Positions 1 to 11,094 of a stretch of DNA of 33,267 nucleotides are shown here, in pieces. How positions within the stretch are numbered: position 1 is the stretch's first letter; each line of letters begins with the position of its first letter. Under the pieces are notes generated by a model that made no database searches, was not told the DNA's origin, and was given only the letters and a program-made list of their open reading frames with translations. Position numbers and translations under genes: made by a program. The stretch is from Thermomucor indicae-seudaticae (taxonomy: Eukaryota > Mucoromycota > Mucoromycetes > Mucorales > Lichtheimiaceae): contig JSYX01000389.1 of the NCBI GenBank assembly GCA_000787465.1, positions 1-33,267 of the forward strand. The letters are read 5' to 3'.

Positions 1-69
1 GTCAACGAAGAGGGCGAAGACGAGGGCGACCAGCATGTCGTCGATAACTTTGAACAATGTTATTTATGA
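1..69 (+). CDS. possible C-terminal end of an acidic protein (partial)
   Basis: The first frame is open from the window edge to a TGA at 67-69. It encodes about 22 residues beginning VNEEGEDEGDQH, which are rich in Glu and Asp. The composition resembles the acidic tail of a fungal protein, and the stop is followed by AT-rich DNA. The piece is too short to identify, and the frame could be open by chance. Confidence 0.3.
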   Translation, partial: VNEEGEDEGDQHVVDNFEQCYL

Positions 70-240
70 ATTTTATACGTTAATAGTCAATGAGATATGA
101 AGGACAACGAGGTAGCTTTTTGGTTGCATATATTGCAAAGTCCTACGGGTATCACGTTCATTGCCAGCATTTATGGTGCTACGAACATTATTCGGATAGT
201 TTACCCATGACGTGATGTAATGATCAGTTTTTATAGTACT

Positions 241-1562
241 GGCAAAACTTTGGATTGACTGAAGACCAACTGGTTTGAATTTTCGGAAAAAAGTGCCTGT
301 GATTTTGGGTTTCCGCCGTGAACGCGAAAGTAATAGTGATATTTATTGCTCGTTTTTGATCACTTTTGTTATGAAACCGTACCAAAACGTACATGATCTG
401 AAAGTTAACAAATGTAAATTTTCACCTTTATTCCAAGATAAGAGCGTTTTTAATATTTTGTCGGGAAACCATGACTTTCCAAAACGGCCTGTACTCTGTT
501 TGGCAAAATTTCTGACTTTCCTCCTTAGTGATACTTTGCCATTATTCATGCATCGCTGCCGCCAGCTCTGGAATACTTGTGGAAGGTGTGCTCTCTTCCA
601 GCTTTTGCTGTCGATAAGATTCTACAAGTTCTCGATGGGGTCCGGGTCCGGGCTACTTGCAGGCAAAGTAAGTACCTGAACAGCGGTATCTTTTTCCATT
701 TCTTTGACTTTTGGCAGTATGTACCTTGCAAATATCTTCTTGTAATATGAAACCACCACTATGCTTGCCGTTCACGTCGGTGCAAAAAGGTAAAAAGCGC
801 TTTGTCATTATGTTTACATGTCAATATGCTGTCATGGTTCCATCCCCATTTACGATTTGGCCGACTCCGCTGACCAAAAGCGTCACCACAGGATATTTGA
901 TCTGCCATCGCCTTGAACATTAGGCTGCAAATATTCTGAAAGATACTTTTTGTGCGGCTGTCGCCGAGCTCTCGCTAGTCCGTCGGATCTGAATATCTTG
1001 ACCTTGACTCGATTCCGTCGTTCACGATTTATGTTCTTTCGCCCATTGCACTCTTCTCTCTATGTTATCGTTTTTGAGTGAGGAATTTGCTACGGACACG
1101 CAAGAGTGAATATTCCGGAAATGAAGCCCTTTCCGCACGGCGCGCTCAGACGCCTTCTTTCGTGTCGTCGATTGGACTTCGTTTTTCTGTTTCGATGAGG
1201 GCTTTTTCGCGCTTCCTTTTTTTGTCAAACGCATGACAGCCCTATAATCTCTCTCGCTAAGTCTATGCCGTGCTTCAGTTCCGGGAAGGCTCTTACCTTT
1301 ATAGTCCAATGGGTGTTTTTTATATACTTGTTAATCGTATCGTCCACCGTGGACCAAGAAATACCAAGGATCTGCTTATCTCGCATCGATTGATGCCGTA
1401 TCCAAAAGGTCAATTACTTGGCCACGATCAAAAAGGACTGAGTTCTTTCGGGGTGTACTATTTGGGGCGGTGTATACTTTCGTATTAGAAGATATATTTA
1501 TATCGCGTGTTAGGGAAAGGCCGGGAAAAACAGGGTCTTCACTGCGTTAGTGTTTTGGCGGG
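241..1562 (-). mobile_element. decayed Tc1/mariner DNA transposon
   Basis: A stretch of about 1.3 kb, the usual size of a Tc1-type element, carries fragments of a Tc1/mariner transposase on the minus strand. Imperfect inverted repeats seem to flank it. The left end at 241-267 reads GGCAAAAC, then a diverged stretch, then TGAAGACC. The reverse complement of 1533-1562 reads CGCCAAAAC, then a diverged stretch, then TGAAGACC. A TA lies close to the left end, but I could not assign a clean TA duplication on the right, so the exact ends are uncertain. Stops and frameshifts show that the copy is inactive. Confidence 0.6.
430..1450 (-). pseudogene. Tc1/mariner transposase pseudogene
   Basis: Read on the minus strand, family landmarks occur in the right order but in different frames. 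Near 1445-1400 is FDRGQVIDLLDTASID, the first helix-turn-helix region. At about 1380-1330 is LGISWSTVDDTINKY. At about 1270-1230 is RLSERDYRAVMRLTKKG, the second DNA-binding helix. At about 1050-1025 is ERRVQWAKEHKS, as in Tc1 proteins before the catalytic domain. Further on come YLSEYLQPNVQ, GDGTMTA and a FILQED segment that matches the usual FQQDN block. Near 640-610 is SPDPDPIENL, equivalent to SPDLNPIENLW, followed by the C-terminal PELAAAMHE helix. Several in-frame stops and at least three frameshifts separate the blocks. It is inert and fairly old. The family assignment rests on motif order, not on a database search. Confidence 0.75.
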
Positions 1563-2475
1563 AGCAAAAAAAAATCTCGAAGATCACGGACATTTCTTCC
1601 AGGGCACGTACGAACGGACTAATGCCCAACTTCTTCCGTTGACAGTTGCCCAGAGCGTTGGAGTCCTTCAAGAAGACTAGCCAAGGAAGTCAATTCAGGT
1701 TTTTCATAAAAAAAATTAACTGATATGCAAACAGATAGACTCTGATAATAATGTCGTTGCATATTCTGCCAGCATTTTTCAACCTAAAACTAGCTCAGCC
1801 AAGCGTCAAGTCCAATACTCCAAGTGGGAGCTTGCTTTCTAATTATTGTATTGGTTGTTTGTTGATAAAGCTGAGACGAGAAGGAGTACTGTGAGACCAG
1901 TATTTATGCTTCGAAGAAGGGAGGAAAAGCTTCTAACCTAGTCATGGTAACATTATTACATACGGAATTCAATATCCGACCTCTCTACTGCTATTGGATG
2001 TCTAAATATGACACTAATGATTGGATTACTAACCTAATACCGCGCGTCTATAACCGAGGGCGCTCGCACCATCATCGAAGCATAGTCAGAATCAAAATAA
2101 GGATGTGCTCATCTTGAAATTTTGAGTAAAGAATATAGTAAACAGAAAACAAGCTTCGTGCGATAGCGTTCTTCAATGCGTCGCTTAATACGAGGATTAA
2201 GTGTTACGCATGCCCATTACGTGTTCTCATAAGAATTATGTAGCACTATCATCCAACGTGAAGTGTTAATAGCGAAATGGAAACCCACTTCCCATCAGAA
2301 TAAAAGCTGGTTTCCTGGCTGGTTGAGTTGACTCAGTCATCGCTTTCTTTTCTGTTGCTGGTAAAATGTAACGTAAGGGGCGACATTGACAAATGATTCT
2401 CCTTTTTTTTCATTTCTTGATTCGTTTCTTATAGATGGTATCTGAGCAAAAAAGATAAAAGTTTGTGCAAAACGC

Positions 2476-2640
2476 GTGCTTCGCACGAGCGCAGGTCGGT
2501 ATAGAGCCCGATTTCTCTCTCACACTGGGGTTAGCCAGGGGAGACGGACCTGCCGTGCGAAGCCCGCGCACAGGTTCGGGGGTCGAATCCGATTCGCGCT
2601 CACACATTGGGGTTACCCAAGGGAGGCCTACCTGCGCACG
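2476..2640. repeat. two-copy GC-rich tandem repeat, period about 81 bp
   Basis: Two adjacent copies are offset by 81 bp. Each contains a GCGCA-AGGT-like start, a CCGATT core (near 2508 and 2589), TCACAC, then TGGGGTTA followed by CC, an AGGGGAG/AAGGGAG block, and ACCTGC at the end. The second copy contains GGGTCGAATCC, which is one mismatch from a tRNA-type B box (GGTTCGANNCC). I could not fold a cloverleaf tRNA around it. It could be a tRNA-derived SINE fragment or a local duplication. Confidence 0.6.
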
Positions 2641-3191
2641 CTATCTATACTCTGCGCACCGTCCCTTATATAGGCGTCAAAAACTGAAAATTGGCAAGTT
2701 GTGGGATTCCTTTTTTAACCCCACTTTGCATCATAATTACCTGTTTCCTTTAGTTAAGGTTATGATTTTAGTATCAATGAGAGCAGGCAAACAACCAAAG
2801 AATGTATACCTTACGCGAGAAAAGGGGAAATCGAATTTAAAAAGCATTTACACATAGAAAGAAGCGTCGACAGCACCTATCAAAGGTCAAACCAGGTGAT
2901 TCAGTTCCTGAAAATGGGAACATTTGAAAATCCGATGCCTGCTTTCCCCATTTACCACACCCGGCCGTTGCCTGAATATTTTTTCCACAACGCTGTCAGA
3001 CGCTATAAACTGTGCGTGTAGTCCGAAAGATACTTAGAGACGGGATTTAAACGGTAAACTAAGGTACATTGTTTTATCGACTTGCACATTTCCAGATGTG
3101 ACCGGTTTTGTGTTCCTTGTCTGACATGGAACAATTCAAGAAGAATAGGTCAGAGGTTGTCCTTGACTGCACGCAAACATTTCGGTGACTA

Positions 3192-3269
3192 CAGAGGAAC
3201 CCCGTTAATTTCAAGGCCAGGATTTTCGTTGAGAACCTTGAAATTAACGGGGGTTGAAAGTTAACGGGG
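3192..3269. repeat. pogo/Tigger-like MITE, copy 1
   Basis: A short imperfect palindrome. The left arm follows a TA and starts CAGAGGAACCCCGTTAATTT. The right arm is its complement, with TTGAAATTAACGGGG and then a second TTAACGGGG. The motif CCCCGTTAA therefore occurs on both arms and is repeated inside the right arm, as expected for transposase-binding subterminal repeats. A CAG terminus next to a TA target site is typical of the pogo/Tigger branch. The family name is an inference. The right end is diverged or truncated. Confidence 0.55.
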
Positions 3270-3744
3270 TGCGTCCTTGGGATTCGAATGCGCAACGCCT
3301 GACTAGTGCATTTGCCACATTGTTGGAACAATGATTTATTCCGCTTTTCTAAGCATGCTGTGATAACAGACTGATACTACTGCGCTGCATTTATTGAGTC
3401 CGTGCGATGATACAATCAGAATAAAAACGATAGCGTTTCGGGAACCATCACCAAGCAGCTCTGTGGATGCAACGGGATAAGCATTGGGAAAGAGAAATTT
3501 TTTCTGAAGACGAGCTCGTACGTTCCCTGTACAGACCATAGAGTGATTAAAATTGTCTCTGATTATTATAGCCTCCAATACTTGTCATTGATAGCAGTGA
3601 GAGAACTCAGTTATGTGACCAGGAAAAGCCTTTCACTATACATAGCCTAAGGTCACGACGTCATACAAAGCAAAATTTGGTGAAGAGCTTTCTTCTGGAT
3701 AGAATGTTTTTCAGCTCAGCTTCTTAGTTGGATTTCATTGGCTA

Positions 3745-3901
3745 ATGGAACCCCCTTAAGTGTTTCAACCCCTCCGAGTCCCTTGAAAGTGAAAATATCG
3801 AGGGATAGAAAATTTTCACTGTCTTCTGGATATTTTTGAGAAGAACGTGAAAATAACGAGGGTTGAAAATTAACGAGGGTGAAATTAACGGGGTTCCTCG
3901 G
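3745..3901. repeat. pogo/Tigger-like MITE, copy 2
   Basis: This is a second, longer and more diverged member of the family seen at 3192-3269. It is flanked by TA on both sides (3743-3744 and 3902-3903). Read inward from the right end it gives CCGAGGAACCCCGTTAATTTC followed by two more CTCGTTA-type repeats. The left end reads ATGGAACCCCCTTAAG and then a TTTCAACCCC block. No protein is encoded, so it would have to be non-autonomous. Confidence 0.55.
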
Positions 3902-4943
3902 TAAGACGCCGGGGTGGGTATTGGAGGCACAAACTCGTATCTGAAGTCGTAGAGTGAAGATTAAGATGAGTATTAAGCTAGTAGAATGAAGAGAAATATA
4001 TCAGTTTGTTATGTTTCACGTTAGTCATAAACAGAGAAATGACTAGTTTTCAACTTTCCGAACGAAAGTGGAAAAACGACAGTATATTATACGGAAAGCG
4101 CTATATGAAACAAACGGCGAAAGACGCAATCTGGCCTGTTATGAAGCTTTGAAGCACTGTTATGCAACTGCTAGTGGCCTCAGAAATAACAGTGCAAGCT
4201 AAAAATAACTCTATAAAATACATATGCCTTCTTGAGTGGTTATGTGCACAAACACACAAAAGGCCATACAAGTACTGGTATAATGCATTATGACTTAAAC
4301 CTGTCGTTGGTGAACACTAGCGTCATACATGACCGTGGGAAGCAACAGCGTTGCTGCCAACGCGTCTATTTCTCTCATGATTCTGCTGTATCTTGTCTCC
4401 TTTTCGCTCTGCTGGAGGGACGAACTGGGTAATCCCTTTCCTTAAGAAACAGCAGCTTTCACCATTGGTGCAAAGTATAGCTTAGGATGGATATGTAGAA
4501 GAGAAAGCTTTGGCTCGCCGTTTTTGATAAGTCATTGCACATTTACAATCTACTTTTTAAAGAAGCAAAAAGCGACATGCTACTTGAGCTATGCTGGATA
4601 GCTTTGGCAGTAATATGAGCGGGATTCGACGAAATGAGTCGCTATCAACCATTCTCTTTTACTCTGACGACTGATCCATAGACTTTCATTAAGTATTACA
4701 CTTTGTCAAACAAGTGTATCTGTCTATTTAACATAAATCCCCACTTTTTACAATATTCCCGTATATGATAAGCCAGTTACGCTGTCAGGGGCGCGTCCAA
4801 ACGGACACAGCGTGTTCGGTTATCTAATGCATCATGCAAGCAAGTGGCTTGGTCATGCGGAATGGGTTCAGGTGAGCTGCTTTAAAAGCGGCAACTTTCT
4901 GATTCCCTCTTGCGCAGCTTCTTTGCTCCGCAGTTCAGACAAC

Positions 4944-7900
4944 ATGACTGACGCGTTACAATCAGAAATTGATCAAGCCAAACGTGCAGCTACCAACTAT
5001 GACAAGTACCAACATGGAGAACTACAATCAATAATATATCGATCAACACGTGATGCGTACTTCGGCAAGCGTTCAGTCAGTGACTTCTTGCAGTTCATGG
5101 GCGCTTTAATCAAGGATGAAGACGGCATCTTTTCGCAACATAACATTGACATGCGCCTTCACTTTGTTTGCGCTTTGAAATCACAAGATGCTAATCTTGA
5201 AGGACTAGCTGAACTTAACCTAGAAGGACCACGTAAAGAGAAATATGAGACGAGAAAAGCAAACCTCATCTCGATGATACAAGGAGCATTGGTATATATA
5301 CCATGGAATATAACTTCTTTCAGGATAATAATGACGTGTCTATTAGGATCAATCGATTCTGAGCACTGCAGACTGCAAGATGCATCTCTCTAGTCAGCTT
5401 CTTGAAGATACAGGTGTAATCCCGAGCAAAGTGATGTTCGAGCGGCGCCTTGTGCGTTTAAATACTGCTATGCTGTGAGTTTCTGATTTCGCGTGGTATG
5501 AACACACTGTTTCTCACATATTTCGTGTAAAGGTACAAACAAAATAAATTCAATCTTGCCCGCGAAGAAAACATCGGATATACTGCCCTATGGAACGATT
5601 TAACAGCTGGAAGTCTCGACTTGGGTGTTGATGACTACGGAGAAGCGCGACCGACACCTCTGGACCGTATCCCACAGTTTCTGGAAACTATTTCGTCCCA
5701 TATCGGTATCCTATCAACTCTACTGTGTGATAGTGGCTAAATGGGTTTAATCCAACTGCTTCTTTACTCGCGTTTAGGTATTTTTCATCTCGATCCAAAT
5801 CGAGTGCTTGATATTATCCTCGATTTCTTTGTTAAGGAGCTGCTCGTAAACTTTAGCTTTTGGCTAAACCTGCTTATGCAATCCGGCTGGATGAAGTTCT
5901 CTGGAGAGGAGTCAGGATGTAATCCCATCATGGCACATTTGTTAGGCTTTAAGTTCGAGCATTATCAACTGGTAGAAGCAAAAAACGCACCAGCAACTTT
6001 ATACTACACCTGTGCCTTGCTCTTGAAGAAGGGCCTCGTGGAATTATCTGACTTGCTTCCCTATTTGCGTCCATACGAATCAGACATGGAGGAACGGACG
6101 AAAAGATATATATCAAACATGAACAGAGAAATCACAACAAACACGGGAGGTCTGCTTGCGCAGTTTGGTGCACTTGGAGAAGAAGGGACGACAAAGCGAG
6201 TCGAACGACCAAAGCCTAAACCAATTGATCCCATCGGTAAAGAAGGTTACAACGCAAACGATGTAGTCGAACTCACAAAGGCTCTATTATCCATCGGCGA
6301 TGTTTATCATGCTGAAATGATACTGGCAAAATATGATAAGCTTATGGATATGCACCCGGAGCTGGCACATTACGTTTACCGCCTATGCGACGTTGTCCTC
6401 GCTTCTGCATACGACAAATTTGCGACAGAAGAAATTAAAAACAAATATGCTTATTTCGCACGTTATGCTGACAACGCTACGGCGATTATCCGATCGACTA
6501 GCGAAAGCGAGCTCAGAAGCGTTCTTGTAACCGATTGCTTACAAGACGGAGTCGTCGATCACGACAGGAAGCAACGGAAGATCTTCTTCTATCCGGACTG
6601 GCAGGAGACATTGCCGAGATGTAACACAGTACAAGATTTGGTGACAAACTTCATGCCTCTTATGCGCCTTGCGGGCTACAAAACATATCTGGCGCCCATC
6701 ACCATTCAGAAATTGATCCTGGTCGTCAAGTGTATTCTCGAACGCAAACAGGAATTTCCAGGCTCCCGGCCATATTGCATGTGCCTTATACGCGAAATAC
6801 TTTTGCCTGCGGTTTCTTTCAGCCGTTCGAATCCAGGAACGATGGCTTCTGTATGGGATCTCTTGGATACTTTAACTTTTCAAGAAAGGTATGCTCGCGA
6901 AGTAGTCTCTTATGATGTCTCCATATAACTCGCAGTATGTAGGTGCGCGCTTTATGGTGAATGGGGTAATAATTTTTACAAAAAATCGATCGAAACGAAA
7001 CTCTTGAAGGCGCGCACAGAGAGAGCTGTTAAAGGAATCATGCAGTAAGTTTAGATATCTGATGGAAATGCTGATTAAGTTCTCAATTCATTATTGTTTA
7101 GGCGTGTGGCTAAGAACGATGTTCGTCAGTGTGGTCGGGATCTTGGCAAGTTGGCTTGTTCGAATCCAGTGATTGTCTTTACGGTCATGCTCGATCAAAT
7201 CCAAGCTTTCGACAATTTGGCGCCGTTTATGGCAGATGGATGCCGTTATATGAGCAGCTTTGCGTACGATGTTCTTGGATATCTGATGACTGAAAAGTGG
7301 ACTGGTTCCCAAGGACCTGGCCGTATGAAGAAACCAAAGACTAAAGAAGATGGAATGACGGCGTCGTGGCTGCGAGGTAAGTAGTAGAGGACTGTCTTAT
7401 TGCGAATGTTATGCTAATTAGTTTACCATCAGCCCTTTCTGTCTTCGCTGGCATGCTGTTCAAGAAACAAGGGATCGACCCGACCCCGATCCTGCGTTAT
7501 ATGGTTTATCGCTTACACAGCAATGATGCAGTAGAAGATCTGGTATTATTTAATGAATTCATCACGAAGATATCTGGTATCGAGATCATCGGCAACACAA
7601 TAACAGACGAACAGATCACATCTGCTGGATGTTGCGACACGTTAAAAGCGGAAGCTTTCCAGCCGATATCTCCTGACAATCGACGTGCCAGCAGGCGAGT
7701 TCTTACTCGTCTCAAAGAGGCGCTTGCACATAACAACATTGGCGTCGAGATTCTTGTATTACTGTATCGGTTAAAGGAAGCCTGTCTTGCTCAGCCGTCT
7801 ATTACCACTAGCGAGCTCGGTTCCAAAGTCGACCATGTGCATCAGACGATCCTCCAATACACGGAACTCTTGACAACCCTATTCGAAGACAAGGAATACA

Positions 7901-10047
7901 AAGAGCTAATTCCGAGTATCACCACACTAGCAGATGAATATGACCTGCCGCCTCAGTTAATCATGCACATGATCCGACCCATCACGCAGCATGCTTTCCG
8001 AAATTATCAGCCAGCAGAAGACAGTACTGAAGATGTGAATTCACCCCATCCAGTACTTCAACCGATCATTCAAGAAGCACCCACCATTGTGCGGGACCCA
8101 GCTGTCTTTAAGACCATTACTGCTGAATTCTATACGATCTTTTGGCAGTTGAGTCTTTACGATATCCATGTCCCTGAGAAACACTATGAAGCGGCAATGA
8201 AAAGGCACTCTGACATTATTGCTCAGTGCCGTGACACAAGATCTGCATTTTATCAAAATAATCGTGCTTCGCAAATCGCCAAAGCAGAACGGCAAGCGCA
8301 AGCCAGCCTTGAAAGCTTGCAGGAAGAATTACCAAAGCACAGAGCATGCGTCGCCAGGACTATGCAAATGCTTCGCTCGTCTCAGTCCCGATGGTTTCCT
8401 ACTTCGGTAGACCGGCTACCATTGATATCAAGTATCATACAGCACTGCCTTCTGCCACGGAGTATCATGTCAGAAGTCGACGCCGTCTTCTGCTTCGAGT
8501 TTGTCATGGTGATGCATAGTCTGGGTGTCCGTAATTTTTCCAGTCTTACACTCTTTGACAAGGTGCTTTCCGAAAATTTGCCAACAGCCTTATTGTCCTT
8601 CAGCGAGTATGAGACGACTGTGCACGCTAGATTTATCTATCGGACGTTTGCCAAGATGTCGGAATGGCATAAGAATGAAAACCTCTACAAAAAAGAAGCG
8701 CACGGAGACGGTTTAATCGGCTTCCAAAAGAAGTGGAATGTACAGACCTCCAGTCAAGACGTTGCAAAGGAAGACCTTTTAAGCTTCTCCGAGTTTAAAA
8801 GAGTGATGAACAAATGGCACCTCAAAACAAGTTTAGCCATCGAGCAGGCTCTGCAATCGGGGGAAGCGCACCAAATCCGCAATGCGTTCCTTGTTTTGAG
8901 ACAATTCATACCTCACTTCCCAGTGATACGGGAACAAGGTCTGGTGCTTGTGAAAGCGACGCAAGAGTTAGCAACCCGTGAACGTCGGAACGACATCAAA
9001 GTCCTCGCCAGGAGGTATATTCCTGTCCGCCTTTACTACAGTTAAAGACCGTGTATACACTAATTATTATTATGCAACAGTTATCTCGGTCTAGTTGAAA
9101 AGAGCAAGACACGGTGGGTGCCTAAAAACACGTTCTTAGGAGTAGAGGAGCCAGAGACGGAAGCACCAAAGACTAGCCCCGCCAACACCACTACTGCACC
9201 GATACAGACTGAGAAGACGACAGATGAAAAAGCGCAAACCGAAAATCCAAGCGAAAGTTCACACGGAGCAAAACGCTCTTCTAGTGCAGCCGCTTCACCG
9301 ACACGGAGCAGCTCGCGGCACGAACGCGCTTCTTCGGGCGAGCGGAAGAGATCGAGGGAAACTCAAAATCATTCTAGCAGCAGCAGCAGCAATAAACGTT
9401 CAAGACATGAAGACGAGCGTCCCCAGCGTGAAGCCAGTAGCAGTCGACACCGTTCGTCAGTCACAGAGTCCGCTTCCCCTAAGGAAGCACATTCCCGAGA
9501 ACGTGGATATCCTCGAGAACCTCCGCGAGATGTAACTAGCAGCAGAGCACGAGAGCGCGAACAGTCGCGTCATGCGGTAGCGGCAGCAGCAGCCGCAGCG
9601 GCGGCGGCAACTTCGAGCGTAGCCCCACCACCAAGGAAACGAGACAGGGAAGATGAACGTTCAGAAAGAAGTGACAAAAGGAGAAGGTAAATGCAAAGGA
9701 AGATATCTTTACTGGCCAGACAAGTCATTGCTAACACAACTAACAGAGAAGAGAGACGGGAGGAAAGACGAGAGGAAAGACGAGAGGAACGGCGTGAAGA
9801 TCGTCGGGAGGAACGACGCGAGGAACGACGGGATGATCGGCGTGACGACCGACGGGAAGCAAGACGAGAAGTTGCCCGTGAAGTTCAACACGAAGAACGA
9901 CGCGAGGAAAGACGTGAAGAGCGCAGAGAACGGGAAAGAGACCGTGAACGAGAGAGAGACAGGGAGCGCGAAAGAGAGCGCGAAAGAGAACGTGAACGCG
10001 AACGTGAACGCGAACGTGAACGCGACAGACGACGTCGCAGACGTTGA
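4944..10047 (+). CDS. THO2: THO complex subunit 2 (THO2/THOC2)
   Basis: The scaffold subunit of the nuclear THO/TREX complex, which couples transcription to mRNP assembly and export and limits R-loops. I predict nine exons: 4944-5291, 5347-5474, 5533-5705, 5778-6888, 6943-7044, 7102-7376, 7433-9014, 9081-9686 and 9747-10047. They join in frame to 1541 aa. Family hallmarks are LYKQNKFNLAREENIGY (about residue 158), HLDPNRVLD (about 218), HLLGFKFEHYQ (about 270), RCALYGEW, GKLACSNP, the SWLR-ALSVFAG junction and ISGIEI. From about residue 1260 the protein is charged and low in complexity: Ser-rich, then polyalanine, then (R/E/D)-rich repeats to the end, like the human THOC2 tail. The start is uncertain. 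An ATG at 4834 with an intron at 4872-4933 would add about 37 residues or lie in the 5' UTR. Confidence 0.93.
9747..10047 (+). repeat. purine-rich 12-nt coding repeats in the THO2 tail
   Basis: The last THO2 exon is built of degenerate 12-nt units that encode EERR/DDRR tetrapeptides (about 9750-9930). These pass into RERE units, including near-exact tandem copies of GAACGTGAACGC around 9990-10025, and the exon ends in a run of arginines. The repeats keep several other frames open on both strands, but those frames look like by-products of the periodicity. Confidence 0.8.
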
Positions 10048-10641
10048 TCAAAACTTTCTTTATGATATCATTTTACGTGGGCCAATAGGCCAAGCGGGAA
10101 AAAAAGCGAGAACTACTGATTAGCATGTATGAACTTGTATATCATTTCCTCAGGTATATTTGCATCACTCCAGATGGCTTTAAGCATCAACACGGACTTG
10201 ATTAGCATGTAACCATTCAGCCACAAGAATTTGTTCAGACGCTATGAAAATCGTTTTTTGGTGCTGTCGGAAAGGACGATATCCACATGTTTATACTCTT
10301 TACATCAAAGAGGTTTTCTGTATCAATTTAAACAGAGTACCCTCATTTTACTTTGGTCCACGACGAGAGAAAAGGGTTGCGTTTGCAACGACTTGAGAAG
10401 CGAAACCAAATGGTTTCCTTGTATGGCATGGGATCCCAATAGTAGCTATACCAAGGTTTGCTGGCTCGCGCAACTGCATCCTACTATATGTACAAAATAA
10501 CCTGTCGCGCTATATACTAGATATTCGTTTCTTGCTTCTATTGACAGTTTGTGTAAGTGCGGTAAAGGTAGAGATTGACGTCAAAGGATTATGTATGATA
10601 GTCTGTGGAAAAGAACCATACAATGGGTATAAGGACGCTGT
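10048..10641. other. intergenic between convergent THO2 and COX16
   Basis: This should hold both 3' untranslated regions. One open frame of 89 codons runs on the plus strand (10231-10500). It has no recognisable family, no hydrophobic pattern and no splice partner, so I treat it as chance. Short perfect palindromes occur, such as GGTTGCGTTTGCAACG near 10375 and GAAACCAAATGGTTTC near 10400, with no assigned role. Confidence 0.5.
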
Positions 10642-11094
10642 TCATTCAACACCAGGTGGACGTTGAATCCGAACTGGTTCCCAGTCTTCTTCCGTTTTTG
10701 CTTGTAGTCGCTGATGAAGTAATAAACATAAGTAAGAGCTTTTCTTCCTTATGCCAAAGTCGTATAGCTTACCCAGTACTCTTCCTGTAAACTTAATTTG
10801 CGTCTGTTTTTGTCCATGCCTAAAGCCTCTTCCTTGGCAACCTGAAAGTAACATTTGAATCGTTAAAGTCTTTCTATCTCTCTCTCAGAGTCGAGCACAA
10901 GTGCTGACCTGTCTGTGTCGCAAGTCGCGATGATCGTAACGAGTCTGTGTCAATTGAGCCAAACCAAAAGACCCACCCACCATAATGAGAATGAACGGGA
11001 GGCCGAAAAGTAAGAAGGGTCTCTTCTTGACCTTGGCGGTTAGTGGATCCAGTACACTCTTTTGACCGTACGGTTTCGACTGAAATATCGGCAT
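10642..11094 (-). CDS. COX16: cytochrome c oxidase assembly protein COX16
   Basis: A small mitochondrial inner-membrane protein needed for assembly of respiratory complex IV. Three exons are predicted: 10909-11094, 10773-10841 and 10642-10710. The introns are 67 and 62 nt and both fall between codons, giving 107 aa. The protein has a short basic N-terminus (start MPIFQSKPYGQK). A single membrane segment follows at about residues 27-46 within KRPFLLFGLPFILIMVGGSF, then the family motif LAQLTQTRYD. A charged C-terminal part contains LSLQEEYWRLQ and EDWEPVRIQRPPG. These match the COX16 pattern (GGSFGL, Q-RYD, SL-EY, DW--R--RP). The gene is convergent with THO2 and divergent from the fucosyltransferase-like gene. 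The ATG at 11092-11094 is the first in frame after an upstream stop-free stretch of only eight codons. Confidence 0.9.

Larger units (their letters stand above)
1563..4833. other. gene-poor, repeat-bearing interval
   Basis: Apart from the tandem repeat and two MITE-like copies listed separately, I see only short open frames with no recognisable family and no convincing splice-linked exons. Base composition is AT-rich with scattered GC-rich islands, mainly the tandem repeat. Parts of this interval may be eroded transposon sequence. The right end should contain the THO2 promoter. Confidence 0.5.

Noticed and set aside
2565..2640. A tRNA gene around the B-box-like GGGTCGAATCC
   Set aside because: No acceptor stem, anticodon arm or A box could be fitted around it.
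9709..10051. Long minus-strand and alternate plus-strand frames across the THO2 tail
   Set aside because: They arise from the 12-nt periodicity of the EERR/RERE coding repeat, which keeps other frames free of stops.
10231..10500. 89-codon plus-strand frame between THO2 and COX16
   Set aside because: It has no recognisable domain or splice sites and sits where two 3' UTRs should be.
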